DNA of 64,000 nt from an uncultured Acetatifactor sp. (lineage in GTDB: Bacteria > Bacillota > Clostridia > Lachnospirales > Lachnospiraceae). The DNA lies in contig CAJUGL010000011.1 in NCBI GenBank assembly GCA_910586515.1, positions 1 to 64,000 of the forward strand, written 5' to 3'. The position numbers and the translations under genes are program-made. The notes beneath the pieces are model-generated. The model did no database searches. It was given only the letters and a program-made list of their open reading frames with translations, and was not told where the DNA came from. Positions 25,433 through 34,354 of the stretch are shown here, one piece after another. How positions within the stretch are numbered: position 1 is the first letter of the stretch; each line of letters opens with the position of its first letter.

Positions 25433-25702
25433 TTAACCGGCCTTCTTCTCCTGCTCTATCTCCCCGGCATCTTCCGCTTCCTTCTCGATGACTTCCCCCT
25501 CTTCCATCAACCGCTCTTCATTCTGCTTCTCAAAATAATCTAATGTCCATTTCATAATACATCCTAATATATAGAAAAGCAATAGGACAAAAAACAGGGA
25601 AACCAGCTTCTCAACCATAGTATACTTCTCTATATAGGTAATAATACATGTCACCGCACCGGCTGTCAGCATCAATAAAAGCGGCATATTTTTCCTGTTC
25701 AT
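25433..25702 (-). CDS. Small membrane protein of the motility cluster, unknown function
   Basis: The protein has 89 residues from ATG 25702, with AAAGGG upstream. Two transmembrane helices (about residues 7-22 and 32-52) are joined by a short loop with IEKYTMVEK, followed by a strongly acidic Glu-rich cytoplasmic tail (QNEERLMEEGEVIEKEAED). A longer in-frame opening upstream overlaps cheD and is not likely to be used. It lies 13 bp after cheD and 62 bp before sigD. No function is known to me. Confidence 0.75.
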   Translation of the reverse strand: MNRKNMPLLLMLTAGAVTCIITYIEKYTMVEKLVSLFFVLLLFYILGCIMKWTLDYFEKQNEERLMEEGEVIEKEAEDAGEIEQEKKAG

Positions 25703-25715
25703 ATATTTGTCCCTT

Positions 25716-26213
25716 TCAGATAATCTTTTCAGGTCTTCCCACTGCGCGAATGTGAAACGCGCCTGTCTCCGGATAGAAGATAACCGTCCTTCCGTAATTT
25801 GCGCCTGTATCCTGTGCCAAAATGGGAATTTTAAGCGCTCTGAGCTTAGCCCGAGTCGCCTCCGCATTGCGGTCGCCCACCTGAGCCACCGACGCGCCGC
25901 TGCCGCTCCCCTGAAAATTAAACATGGTAGCCCCTCCGGCAATCTTTGCAACCATCCGGACACGCCTGGCTCCCAATCTTTCCATCTGCCTCACCAGTTC
26001 TTCTATTCCCGTATCCGCAAATTTTGCAATGTTATGCTGTCCGTTGCTTATCGCCTTGCTGTCCGGCAGCATAATATGTACCAGCCCGCCCACTTTATTC
26101 ATGGGATCCCTGAGGGCAATGCCGACACAGGATCCCAATCCCAGAGTCATCACCCCATTGGGGGGCATACAGGTCTTCAAGTCCGCTATTCCTACTTTGA
26201 TTATTTCACTCAT
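25716..26213 (-). CDS. cheD: Chemoreceptor glutamine deamidase CheD
   Basis: CheD deamidates glutamines on methyl-accepting chemotaxis proteins and, bound to CheC, tunes CheY-P removal. The 165-residue protein has the catalytic Cys in TLGLGSCVGIAL, the catalytic His in GGLVHIMLPDS and the conserved AKIAGGATMF and QVGDRNAEATRAKL segments. It follows cheC by 73 bp. The methylesterase, kinase and coupling genes of the pathway are not in this cluster, so CheD must work with partners encoded elsewhere. Confidence 0.96.
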   Translation of the reverse strand: MSEIIKVGIADLKTCMPPNGVMTLGLGSCVGIALRDPMNKVGGLVHIMLPDSKAISNGQHNIAKFADTGIEELVRQMERLGARRVRMVAKIAGGATMFNFQGSGSGASVAQVGDRNAEATRAKLRALKIPILAQDTGANYGRTVIFYPETGAFHIRAVGRPEKII

Positions 26214-26286
26214 GAGCCATTTCCATATCCTTTTTGTCCATTATATTTTCACACCTTTGATGAAGAAACATAATGATGTAATCCTT

Positions 26287-26910
26287 TTACAATTCCACCG
26301 GTACTCCCAGCGCCGTGAGTATTCTTTCATAAGATTCCAGATCCGGAATCAGAATAAAATACCCGTCCAGCTTCACTTCATCGTAAAACTGGGACTGTAT
26401 CAGCAGAATTTTATCCCCGTAAACCCCGAACTGAATAGCGGGCACGCTCAGGATTGCTCCTGCCATGTCCACGGTTATCGCCGGAGGAGAGGGAACCACC
26501 GTCAGGTTCGTCATGCTGGATAAAGAATTCAGATACGCGCCCGTGATGATATTACCCACCTCCTGCATCGCGGACAGGCCCATCTCCTCAAACTCTGTTC
26601 CCTCCGGCATCATTCCCATGGTAATCTTCTGGATCAGATGTCTGGCGCACTGTTCTTCCACCATAAACATCATACTGCCTGTGATATCCCCTTCCACGCC
26701 AAGGAAAACGCCTGCCATGATCTGCTCCTCGCCCCCCATCAGCTCTCCGACCTCGGAAAATTCCAGAAGCCTGACCTGCGGCACTTTCATGTCCACCTTG
26801 CACTGAAGCATCTGCGACAGGGCAGTCATGGCATTGCCAGCGCCGATATTGCCGATTTCCTTCAGCACATCATAATAATTTGCCGAAACCTGCTCTAAAA
26901 TTTCACTCAT
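26287..26910 (-). CDS. cheC: CheY-P phosphatase CheC
   Basis: CheC removes phosphate from CheY-P and binds CheD. The 207-residue protein has the two-fold repeat with both E-x2-N phosphatase centres: LKEIGNIGAGNAMTAL near the N-terminus and MQEVGNIITGAYLNSL around residue 115. The start ATG has AGGAG 10 bp upstream. A promoter (26957-26985) lies in the gap before it, so cheC may head its own transcription unit together with cheD and sigD. Confidence 0.95.
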   Translation of the reverse strand: MSEILEQVSANYYDVLKEIGNIGAGNAMTALSQMLQCKVDMKVPQVRLLEFSEVGELMGGEEQIMAGVFLGVEGDITGSMMFMVEEQCARHLIQKITMGMMPEGTEFEEMGLSAMQEVGNIITGAYLNSLSSMTNLTVVPSPPAITVDMAGAILSVPAIQFGVYGDKILLIQSQFYDEVKLDGYFILIPDLESYERILTALGVPVEL

Positions 26911-26956
26911 AAACAGCCTCTCCTAATTTCGTTCTTTCTCCCCATACAGCACTTAT

Positions 26957-26985
26957 ATTATAACACAGAACAGCAACATTTTAAA
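26957..26985 (-). promoter_or_regulatory. Internal promoter ahead of cheC-cheD-sigD
   Basis: On the minus strand TTTAAA (26985-26980) and a perfect TATAAT (26962-26957) are 17 bp apart. The leader to cheC would be about 40 nt. It lies in the 198-bp gap where other Firmicutes carry cheB-cheA-cheW. It would allow sigD to be expressed apart from the main flgB promoter. Confidence 0.6.
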
Positions 26986-27045
26986 CAACGAATATGATGC
27001 ATATTTCTGCTTAAACACATTCTTTTCGCGTTTTGTGTGTATTCT

Positions 27046-27104
27046 CGTAACAGTCCAGCGCCCTGTCTGAACTGTTGCGTTACTGTAAACGGCATGTCAG
27101 TAAC
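27046..27104. repeat. Family A palindrome copy 3 joined to a family B-like hairpin
   Basis: The family A part has arms 27046-27058 and 27067-27079 around the same 8-nt loop as copy 1, with two mismatches. Overlapping its end is GTTACTG (27079-27085) paired with CAGTAAC (27098-27104), whose inner bases read CCGTTTACAGTAACG on the minus strand, two bases different from the family B end motif. The block starts 4 bp after the PilZ gene stop. T-rich bases flank it only on the plus-strand side. Confidence 0.8.
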
Positions 27105-27108
27105 CTTT

Positions 27109-27846
27109 TTACTGCTGCGAAGAATATTTCTTTTTCAGCCGATTTTTTCTCTCTTCCTCAAAGATATATTTGATGATCTCCTCGCGGACTGTGGGATCCA
27201 AATCGTAAAACTGCACGCGATGTTCAAAGGTACCCGGTCGATTATCAAGTTCTATGGCGCTGATTACTCTGCTGATCACTTCGTATTTCTTGTGTTCTCC
27301 GCCGTTCATCAAATGATAGCTGCAATAAATCAGACTCCCGGGCTCATAGCGCTGAGAAGACAGAAAACGCAGGCCGCCGCCGCTGATATCCACAATGACG
27401 CTCTGTTTCAGGGGAAGCCCTCTTGACAAAGTATAAGGCTGCCTGCTTTCTATGGTTTCCACCTCTTCATCCTGCAGATTTCGGGTACTCATTTCCAGGG
27501 CGCATCCCAGACGATAGAACTCACGCCTCTGATACTTGCGCAGATTGCTGGTCATCTCCAGCAAAAGAATGTACGTATTATTGCTCTTGTACCTGTCAAT
27601 AACCCGCGCCAGACATTGGAACAAGCCGCTCGCCCCGTAAAATACCATCTCAAACTCACTGTCCACCGGAAGCAGAATCAGCTTTGTCTTCTCCATGGGC
27701 ATGGTAATCTCTATTGTATCCTCGGACTGGATATCATGTACTGTACTGTGATAAACCTTCCCCGGCGTCCCCTGAGATTCCTCGTTCTCACGTACCATGG
27801 CCTGAAGTTCAATTTTATCTCCTACTGAAATAAATTTAGAAAACAT
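27109..27846 (-). CDS. PilZ-domain flagellar brake protein (YcgR-like), c-di-GMP receptor
   Basis: PilZ proteins of this type bind cyclic di-GMP and slow the flagellar motor. The protein has 245 residues from ATG 27846, preceded by AAAGGTGG; upstream GTG codons overlap the ribosome site. The N-terminal YcgR-type domain covers about residues 1-95. The PilZ domain begins with the RxxxR motif in KYQRREFYRLGC and the D-x-S-x-x-G motif in VDISGGGLRFLS, so the binding site looks intact. It lies between flhG and the cheC gap. Confidence 0.9.
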   Translation of the reverse strand: MFSKFISVGDKIELQAMVRENEESQGTPGKVYHSTVHDIQSEDTIEITMPMEKTKLILLPVDSEFEMVFYGASGLFQCLARVIDRYKSNNTYILLLEMTSNLRKYQRREFYRLGCALEMSTRNLQDEEVETIESRQPYTLSRGLPLKQSVIVDISGGGLRFLSSQRYEPGSLIYCSYHLMNGGEHKKYEVISRVISAIELDNRPGTFEHRVQFYDLDPTVREEIIKYIFEEERKNRLKKKYSSQQ

Positions 27847-27869
27847 AACAACCACCACCTTTTTTCATT

Positions 27870-28745
27870 TTACCTTTTACCTGCGATGATATAAGAGAAA
27901 AACGCCGCCATCCCTCGTTTGGGCTGACGTTCCGTCTCCTCTTTGCCCAGAAGTCTTCCCGCAATCCTCTCATAGGCGGCCGTAGACTTCGCGCCCGGAT
28001 TATGGAGTGAGACAGGAACCTGCTGCATAACGGAACGGGACAGCTGTACATCCTCCGGCACACAGCCCAGATAGATTATGGGAACTTTCAGATAGCGCTC
28101 AACCACGGCATTCAGCTTATCATAAAGTATCTTTCCCTCTGTTTCCTTCTCCACCCGGTTGGCGACCAGCTTCACCTTAGTGGCGTTTTGGTCAAACCGG
28201 GAGTGCCTGTACAGCGCCTTCAGCAGAGAATAGGAATCCGTGATGGAAGTCGGTTCCGGTGTCGTCACCAGGAGAATCTCGCCGCTTGCCACCAAAAATT
28301 CCAGCACCGCGTCCGATATCCCCGCTCCGGTGTCCACGATTATAATGTCCGCAATCGTATCCAGCTTAGCCAGATTCTGAATAATATAGCTCAAATAGTC
28401 ACGGCTCAAATTAGACATCCCGGCAATGCCGCTTCCTCCGGAAATAAATCCTACCTCCATAGGTCCCCAGGTAATGATATCCGTAATACTCTTTCCCTGG
28501 TAAATCAGATCACACAGATTATGCTTGGGCACCGCTCCAAACATAATTTCTATATTGGCCAGACCGAAATCTGCATCCAGTATGATGACCCTCTTTCCCA
28601 TCTTCCTGAACTGAATCGCCAGATTAATGGAGGTATTGGACTTTCCCACGCCGCCTTTGCCGCTGGTAACAGTAATAACCCGGGCCAGCGGCTTCGGCTG
28701 CTGGCTGCCTGCCTTTAGGATACGTAACTGTTCTGCCTGATCCAT
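27870..28745 (-). CDS. flhG: Flagellar number/placement ATPase FlhG (YlxH, MinD-like)
   Basis: FlhG works with FlhF to set flagellar number and position. The 291-residue MinD/ParA-type ATPase has the deviant Walker A TSGKGGVGKSNTSINLA, LDADFGLANIEIMFG, IIIVDTGAGISD and a hydrophobic/basic C-terminus (AAFFSYIIAGKR) that may act as a membrane-targeting helix. The start has GGAGG 6 bp upstream and lies 17 bp after flhF, the usual order. Confidence 0.95.
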   Translation of the reverse strand: MDQAEQLRILKAGSQQPKPLARVITVTSGKGGVGKSNTSINLAIQFRKMGKRVIILDADFGLANIEIMFGAVPKHNLCDLIYQGKSITDIITWGPMEVGFISGGSGIAGMSNLSRDYLSYIIQNLAKLDTIADIIIVDTGAGISDAVLEFLVASGEILLVTTPEPTSITDSYSLLKALYRHSRFDQNATKVKLVANRVEKETEGKILYDKLNAVVERYLKVPIIYLGCVPEDVQLSRSVMQQVPVSLHNPGAKSTAAYERIAGRLLGKEETERQPKRGMAAFFSYIIAGKR

Positions 28746-28762
28746 ACTCTGCCTCCTTTGCC

Positions 28763-30007
28763 TTAGTTTCGCTCATGCCGTGTGCTCAATATCTGCTTTA
28801 CCGTCTTCTGGGCATTAAAGTGCTCAATATCATTCGGCACATTCTGTCCGTTTGTCACAAACGCAATGGGAGTCCCTGTATAAAGCTTCAGGTTCAACAG
28901 ATTTCCCATAGCCGTCGTCTCGTCCAGCTTTGTGAAAATCAACTGAAAATCTGCAATTCCGTCATATGTGGCCACAATCTTCAGCAAATCGCGGTATTTT
29001 GTAGTGGCGGACAGCACCAGAAAGATCTGACACTCTCCCGCCTCCTGCAGGGCCTCCAACAAAGCCTTTGTGTGTCCAAGCTGCTCTTCGTTCTGGTGGG
29101 AGTGTCCCGCCGTATCCACAAATACATAGTCATATCCGTCAAATTCTTCAACTGCCTCCCTGGCTTCCTCCTCGGAATAGATGACCCGAAACGGAACTTC
29201 CAGAATATTTGCATAAGTGCGCAGCTGCTCTACCGCGGCAATCCTGTAAGTATCTGCCGTCAGCAGGGCCACCTTCTTTTTCTCCTCCACCGCGTAGCTG
29301 CTGGCAATCTTTGCTATTGTGGTAGTCTTGCCTACTCCTGTAGGACCCATGAAGAGAACCAGTCTCGGCGCTCCTTCCGCAGGCGTGATTCCCTCCGCTC
29401 TCCCGAACTTCAGTATCATTTTCTGATACACGTTTTCCAGTATATAATCTATTGGTAAGTTGGATTGTCCTGTGACATCCACATCGTTTACCATCTGATT
29501 CGCATATTTCTCATCCACTTCACTTTCCAGCATGGTATTGTACAAAAGCCTGACAAAACGCTGCTGTTCCGTGACTTCCTGCTCCTCCGGATTCTCCTCT
29601 TCCTCTTCCTGAAGATGCAGGGCCTCTCCCGTCTCTCCGGTTTCTTCCGGCTGTGTCTCGCTTTCCTGGAAACGGCTCATCAGAAGAGACTGGAGACTGT
29701 CAAGCCGCTTTTCAATGGAAATGCGGTCCTCTGTGATTCCCGAATTTATCCCTCCGCCGTCCCCATACTGCTGCATGGAATTTACGGATGTATTGCCCCC
29801 GGGCCTCTGTTCTCTGCGCACGCCTCTGACGGCATCGTTCTCCTCCAAAGCTGCCGTCACCTCAGTCTGCTTAGCCATAAACAAAGCCGCAAGTCCTCTC
29901 CGCTTTACTGCTTTTACATTCATGATGACGACATTGTTTCCCAGCTCCTTCCGCGCTGCTTCCACCGCCGCTTCTTCTGTTTTCGCCACAAACTTCTTAA
30001 TAATCAT
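28763..30007 (-). CDS. flhF: Flagellar SRP-type GTPase FlhF
   Basis: FlhF is a signal-recognition-particle-type GTPase that positions new flagella. The 414-residue protein has the B domain (MIIKKFVAKTEEAAVEAAR), an acidic linker with EEEEENPEEQE, and the NG domain with Walker A MGPTGVGKTTTIAK (about residues 220-233), LLTADTYRIAAVEQLRTYA, DYVFVDTAGHS and TKLDETTAMG. The normal DTAGR here reads DTAGHS. It starts 1 bp after the flhA stop. Confidence 0.95.
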   Translation of the reverse strand: MIIKKFVAKTEEAAVEAARKELGNNVVIMNVKAVKRRGLAALFMAKQTEVTAALEENDAVRGVRREQRPGGNTSVNSMQQYGDGGGINSGITEDRISIEKRLDSLQSLLMSRFQESETQPEETGETGEALHLQEEEEENPEEQEVTEQQRFVRLLYNTMLESEVDEKYANQMVNDVDVTGQSNLPIDYILENVYQKMILKFGRAEGITPAEGAPRLVLFMGPTGVGKTTTIAKIASSYAVEEKKKVALLTADTYRIAAVEQLRTYANILEVPFRVIYSEEEAREAVEEFDGYDYVFVDTAGHSHQNEEQLGHTKALLEALQEAGECQIFLVLSATTKYRDLLKIVATYDGIADFQLIFTKLDETTAMGNLLNLKLYTGTPIAFVTNGQNVPNDIEHFNAQKTVKQILSTRHERN

Positions 30008-30008
30008 T

Positions 30009-32054
30009 CTATGCCGTCACCATCCCAACTGATTGCAATTCCACATTAGAATCTACTTCATTATAGGACACTACCACCAGATCCTTAAAATAATCCTCCG
30101 TGAGCCGTTTAAAATACATCCGCACAATGGGAGATGTAATAATGATGGGGTTCTTCCCCAGATCCTCCAACTTCCTGACTTCCTTTCCCACCGAATCGAT
30201 GATTGCCCTCGACCTGTTGGGATCCAGATTCAGGAAAGCGCCGTTCTCTGTCTGTTTTACGCTCCCCATGATTTCCTGCTCCACCTTCGGGTCCAGCGTG
30301 ACCACATTGGTAACTTCGTGGTTCGGGAAGTATTTTGTGGAGATTGCACGCTTCAGGCTCTGCCTGGTGTACTCTGTGAGGATATCCGTATCCCTTGTAG
30401 CCGGCGCGTAATCTGCCAAGGTCTCCATAATGGTCAGCAGATCCCTGATGGAGATTCCCTCCCGCAGAAGATTCTGCAGCACCTTCTGGACTTCCCCAAG
30501 TCCCAGAAGCTTGGGCACCAGTTCCTCCACCAGAGAAGGATTGGTCTCCTTCATATTGTTGATCAGATTCTGCACGTCCTGTCTGCTCAGCAAATCCGCT
30601 ATATGCTGCCGGATAATTTCCGTCAGATGGGTAGCTATAATGGACGGGGGATCCACAACGGTATACCCCAGACTCTCCGCCCTCTCCCTCTGTCCCTCTG
30701 TAATCCAGATGGCAGGCAGATGGAAAGAAGGTTCAAAGGTGGGTATGCCCGTAATCTCCTCCTCCACATATCCCGGATTCATGGCCATGTAATGGTCGAA
30801 GAGAATTTCTCCCTCGCTGACCTGAATCCCCTTGATCTTAATGACATACTGGTTCGGATTCAGCTGAATATTATCTCTCAGACGAATAATCGGAACCACC
30901 ATACCCAGCTCAGAGGCAATCTGCCGCCTGATCATAACCACACGATCCAGCAAGTCTCCCCCCTGATTGACATCCGCCAGAGGTATAATGCCGTATCCAA
31001 ACTCCAATTCTATGGGGTCCACCTGCAGCAGGCTCAGCACATTTTCCGGCTGACGAATCTCGTCCGCCGCCGCCTCGTCGTCATCCACCTCGCTCTCAAT
31101 CGCCGCAGTCTCCAGATTGCTGGCGATCATCCGTCCTCCTACAATAAAGAGAAAGCCCATACCCATAAAAAGGAGGGTGTTCAGATCTGTAAACACACCC
31201 AAAAAGGTCAGTGTCCCGCCCACCATATACATTACCTTGGGAATTCCGAAGAGCTGTTTCACAATGGCCGGCCCGAAATCGGACTCCTTGCTGCCCTTGG
31301 TCACCAGCACACCGGTGGACAAAGAGATGAGCAATGAAGGAATCTGGCTCACCAAGCCGTCACCGATGGTAAGAATGCCGTAATTGTTCATGGCGGTCAT
31401 GACATCCATCCTATTTCGCAGCATGCCCATGGCAATACCGCCCACCACATTAATCACGGTCAGAAGCAGACCTGCAATGGCATCTCCCTTGACATACTTT
31501 ACGGCACCGTCCATGGAACCGAAGAAGCTGGATTCCTGCTGAATCTTGTCGCGCCTTTCCTTGGCTTCCTTATCGTCTATGGCTCCTGTGTTCAGATCCG
31601 CGTCAATCGCCATCTGCTTACCGGGCATTGCATCCAGAGTAAATCTGGCCGTTACCTCAGCCACACGTTCGGAACCCTTGTTTATCACCAGAAACTGGAT
31701 CATAATCAGGATGATAAAGATAATCGCACCTACGATTAAGTCTCCTCCGCCGACAAACTTACCGAAGGTCAGCACCACGTTTCCGGAAGTTCCCGTGGTC
31801 AGAATCAACCTGGTGGAAGAAACGTTCATTGCTATCCGGAAAATCGTGGTAAAAAGCAGAATCGTGGGGAAGTAGGACATGTCCAGCACTTCCTTGATAA
31901 ACATACAGGCAAACAAGATTGTAAAAGCCACGGCAATATTAAATGCCATAAAAAAGTCCAGAACCGTAGCCGGAAGGGGCACTATCAACATAATAAATGC
32001 CACCAGTACATAAATGGCTATTATAGCGTCCGTTTTGGCCAATCTCTTATCCAC
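30009..32054 (-). CDS. flhA: Flagellar export gate protein FlhA
   Basis: FlhA is the large membrane subunit of the flagellar type III export gate. The 681-residue protein has about eight N-terminal helices (to about residue 310), the FHIPEP-family region between helices (KGSERVAEVTARFTLDAMPG, GKQMAIDADLNTGAI) and a cytoplasmic docking domain. It starts at GTG 32054 with GGAGGAG upstream. It follows flhB by 80 bp and is followed by flhF after 1 bp. Confidence 0.97.
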   Translation of the reverse strand: MDKRLAKTDAIIAIYVLVAFIMLIVPLPATVLDFFMAFNIAVAFTILFACMFIKEVLDMSYFPTILLFTTIFRIAMNVSSTRLILTTGTSGNVVLTFGKFVGGGDLIVGAIIFIILIMIQFLVINKGSERVAEVTARFTLDAMPGKQMAIDADLNTGAIDDKEAKERRDKIQQESSFFGSMDGAVKYVKGDAIAGLLLTVINVVGGIAMGMLRNRMDVMTAMNNYGILTIGDGLVSQIPSLLISLSTGVLVTKGSKESDFGPAIVKQLFGIPKVMYMVGGTLTFLGVFTDLNTLLFMGMGFLFIVGGRMIASNLETAAIESEVDDDEAAADEIRQPENVLSLLQVDPIELEFGYGIIPLADVNQGGDLLDRVVMIRRQIASELGMVVPIIRLRDNIQLNPNQYVIKIKGIQVSEGEILFDHYMAMNPGYVEEEITGIPTFEPSFHLPAIWITEGQRERAESLGYTVVDPPSIIATHLTEIIRQHIADLLSRQDVQNLINNMKETNPSLVEELVPKLLGLGEVQKVLQNLLREGISIRDLLTIMETLADYAPATRDTDILTEYTRQSLKRAISTKYFPNHEVTNVVTLDPKVEQEIMGSVKQTENGAFLNLDPNRSRAIIDSVGKEVRKLEDLGKNPIIITSPIVRMYFKRLTEDYFKDLVVVSYNEVDSNVELQSVGMVTA

Positions 32055-32134
32055 AGCCTGCTCCTCCTTCCATAAATGACCGCCGGGTTCTCCCGCTTTT
32101 CGGAAAACCGTCTGTAATTATCCCTGTTTCATTT

Positions 32135-33244
32135 TCAAATCCTGCCCTGCAGCTGATATACGAAAGCCAGTACCTCCGCCACTGCCTGATACAGCTCCGG
32201 CGGCACCTGCTGACCTATGTCTACATTAGCATAGAGCATACGGGCAAGGGGTTTGTTTTCCACTATTTCTATATTATTTTCCCTGGCGGCCTCTCTGATG
32301 CGGGCCGCCAGATAATCTTCGCCTTTTGCAATGACCACCGGTGCGTCGGCTACATCCGGGTCATATTTGATCGCCACCGCATAATGAGTGGGGTTGGTAA
32401 TGACTACATCCGCCTGGGGCAGTTCCTGCATCATGCGCCGCATGGAACTCTCTCTCATTTTCTGACGAATCTTACCCTTTATCTGAGGATCTCCTTCCTG
32501 CTGCTTATATTCCTCCTTTACCTCCTGCTTGGTCATCTTCATGTCGTTTTTAAACTTAATCTTCTGATAAGCAAAGTCGGCAAAAGCGATAAACATATAA
32601 AACAAAGCAATCCTAATCCCCAGATCCGTGACTGTACTGGCTGCAATCTGCAGTGCCTGCATCAAAGTCACATCATACAGATTCAATAAAATGGGCCACT
32701 TATCTTTCAAAAACCCATAGCAAATATACAATATCAGACCAATCTTCGCGATGGATTTCACCAGTTCCACCAGCGCGTTTACGGAAAAAATTTTTTTAAA
32801 CCCCTTCAGCGGATTAAGCTTGCTGAACTTAGGCTTGAGGGGGTCCAGAGTAGGCTTCCATTTTACCTGGGCCACATCGACGACAAAGGCAATCAAGAAT
32901 CCGATCAGAAAAATAGGCGCTACGATAATCAATATTTCAAACAGCATCTGCCGGAATACCAATGCGATGTCTCTCTCAGGCATTGTCCCCCTCCAGAAAA
33001 CCGTCACATCCGTAATTCTGTCGTAGACATTTCCGAAAATCTCCAGAAACTGCACGCCCATATGTCCTACCCAGAATTTCAATATCAGAAACAGAGCCAG
33101 CAGCTCCAGCCCGTTGGTAATCTCCCGGCTTTTGGCCACCTGTCCTTTTTTACGGGCATCAGTCAGCTTTTTTTGGGTAGCAGGCTCTGTCTTTTCGCCG
33201 CCCATGCCCTCTTTCGCAAAAAACTGCAGATTATATCGAATCAC
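32135..33244 (-). CDS. flhB: Flagellar export switch protein FlhB
   Basis: FlhB sets the switch from rod/hook to filament export. The protein has 369 residues from GTG 33244, which overlaps the fliR stop in a GTGA junction with GGGAGG 6 bp upstream. The start is supported by the typical IRYNLQFFAKEG / GEKTEPATQKKLTDARKKGQ N-terminus. Four membrane helices follow, then the autocleavage site ITNPTHYAVAIKYD (NPTH). The frame is open far upstream across fliR, but that part is not expected to be protein. Confidence 0.96.
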   Translation of the reverse strand: MIRYNLQFFAKEGMGGEKTEPATQKKLTDARKKGQVAKSREITNGLELLALFLILKFWVGHMGVQFLEIFGNVYDRITDVTVFWRGTMPERDIALVFRQMLFEILIIVAPIFLIGFLIAFVVDVAQVKWKPTLDPLKPKFSKLNPLKGFKKIFSVNALVELVKSIAKIGLILYICYGFLKDKWPILLNLYDVTLMQALQIAASTVTDLGIRIALFYMFIAFADFAYQKIKFKNDMKMTKQEVKEEYKQQEGDPQIKGKIRQKMRESSMRRMMQELPQADVVITNPTHYAVAIKYDPDVADAPVVIAKGEDYLAARIREAARENNIEIVENKPLARMLYANVDIGQQVPPELYQAVAEVLAFVYQLQGRI

Positions 33245-34023
33245 GTTATGCCTCCCAGGAAGGAGACAATCATTCTCTTCATCTCCCCAAAGACTAAATC
33301 GGCTATCCCCGGCAGCATCCCTGCCGTCAAAAAGAGCACGGAAAGCCCCACCAATATCTTTAACTGAATACCCACCGCAAACATGTTCATCTGCGGAGAA
33401 ACCTTTGCCAGAACGCCCAGCACTGCATTCAGCAGCAGAGTGGCGCAGAATATGGGCAGAACGATCCGAAATCCGATGATTACATACTCGCCCAGAAATT
33501 CCACCATAGACTGCATCAGCGCTTCCGATCTGAATACCGCCCCGTTCACCGGGACCAACACAAAGGTATCCGCCAATGCGCCGAAAAGATAACGATACAT
33601 CCCTGTGGCAATCATCATGAACATCAGTACATATTGATATAACACACCCGTTATACTGGTACTCTCCCGGGAAGTAGGATCCATCAATGTCACCATGGAC
33701 AGTCCTGTCTCCATATCCGCAATGGAACCTGCAAAATTGACAATCGTGGTACAGATATTTGCCGCAAATCCGATCAGCAGACCCACCACGGCTTCCTTCA
33801 TCACAATTACGGCATACTCCGTCACTGTAGAATAGACGATCCCCTCTGCAGGGGTAAGCGCCTGATACAAAAGTATCGCCGTAAAAAAGCTGATTCCTAT
33901 CCGCACTCTGGCGGGCGTATTCCGCATACTGAAAAAGGGGGCGACAAAGACAAAACAACTCACCCTTACCAGAATCAGCAGGAAATATTCCAAATCATAA
34001 ATGGAAAACGAATAATGAATCAT
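33241..34023 (-). CDS. fliR: Flagellar export protein FliR
   Basis: FliR is a membrane subunit of the export gate with FliP and FliQ. The 260-residue protein has about six helices and family segments such as LVRVSCFVFVAPFFSMRNTP, RIGISFFTAILLYQ and KEAVVGLLIGFAANI. The start has GGGGAG upstream. Its TGA overlaps the flhB GTG (GTGA), which couples their translation. It lies 19 bp after fliQ. Confidence 0.96.
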   Translation of the reverse strand: MIHYSFSIYDLEYFLLILVRVSCFVFVAPFFSMRNTPARVRIGISFFTAILLYQALTPAEGIVYSTVTEYAVIVMKEAVVGLLIGFAANICTTIVNFAGSIADMETGLSMVTLMDPTSRESTSITGVLYQYVLMFMMIATGMYRYLFGALADTFVLVPVNGAVFRSEALMQSMVEFLGEYVIIGFRIVLPIFCATLLLNAVLGVLAKVSPQMNMFAVGIQLKILVGLSVLFLTAGMLPGIADLVFGEMKRMIVSFLGGIT

Positions 34024-34042
34024 CCGTCAGGCTCCCCAGCGG

Positions 34043-34315
34043 TTAATAGTTAATATAAAGGCTGAAATCAGACCAAAGAGAAGTCATAAATTCCACGATA
34101 GCCGTCATCATCCAGTTCCCGAACAAAACCAGAGAAAGAAACACGCATACGATTTTCGGCACAAAAGTAAGCGTCTGTTCCTGTATGGAAGTTACCGTCT
34201 GAAAAATACTGACAACCAGACCTACACATAAAGATACCAGCAGCACAGGCAGCGATACCTTGATAATCAAAAACAACGCCTGCCTTGAGATATCCATTAC
34301 CGCATCAATTGTCAT
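34043..34315 (-). CDS. fliQ: Flagellar export protein FliQ
   Basis: FliQ is a 90-residue gate subunit with two helices (residues 16-38 and 50-75) and the family segment VLLVSLCVGLVVSIFQTVTS followed by QEQTLTFVPKI. The start ATG 34315 has AAGGAGG 10 bp upstream. It lies between fliP and fliR in the canonical fliO-P-Q-R order. Confidence 0.97.
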   Translation of the reverse strand: MTIDAVMDISRQALFLIIKVSLPVLLVSLCVGLVVSIFQTVTSIQEQTLTFVPKIVCVFLSLVLFGNWMMTAIVEFMTSLWSDFSLYINY

Positions 34316-34354
34316 CCCCTTGTTCCTCCTTACTCCGGATTATCAGCCCTGGCC

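Noticed and set aside
30033..31337. A 434-codon open frame opposite flhA
   Set aside because: It is explained as antisense shadow; composition is rich in His, Arg and Pro as expected from a reversed coding strand.
33245..33958. N-terminal extension of flhB across fliR
   Set aside because: The open frame overlaps fliR fully and has no FlhB-like sequence; the GTG at 33244 with GGGAGG is the fitting start.
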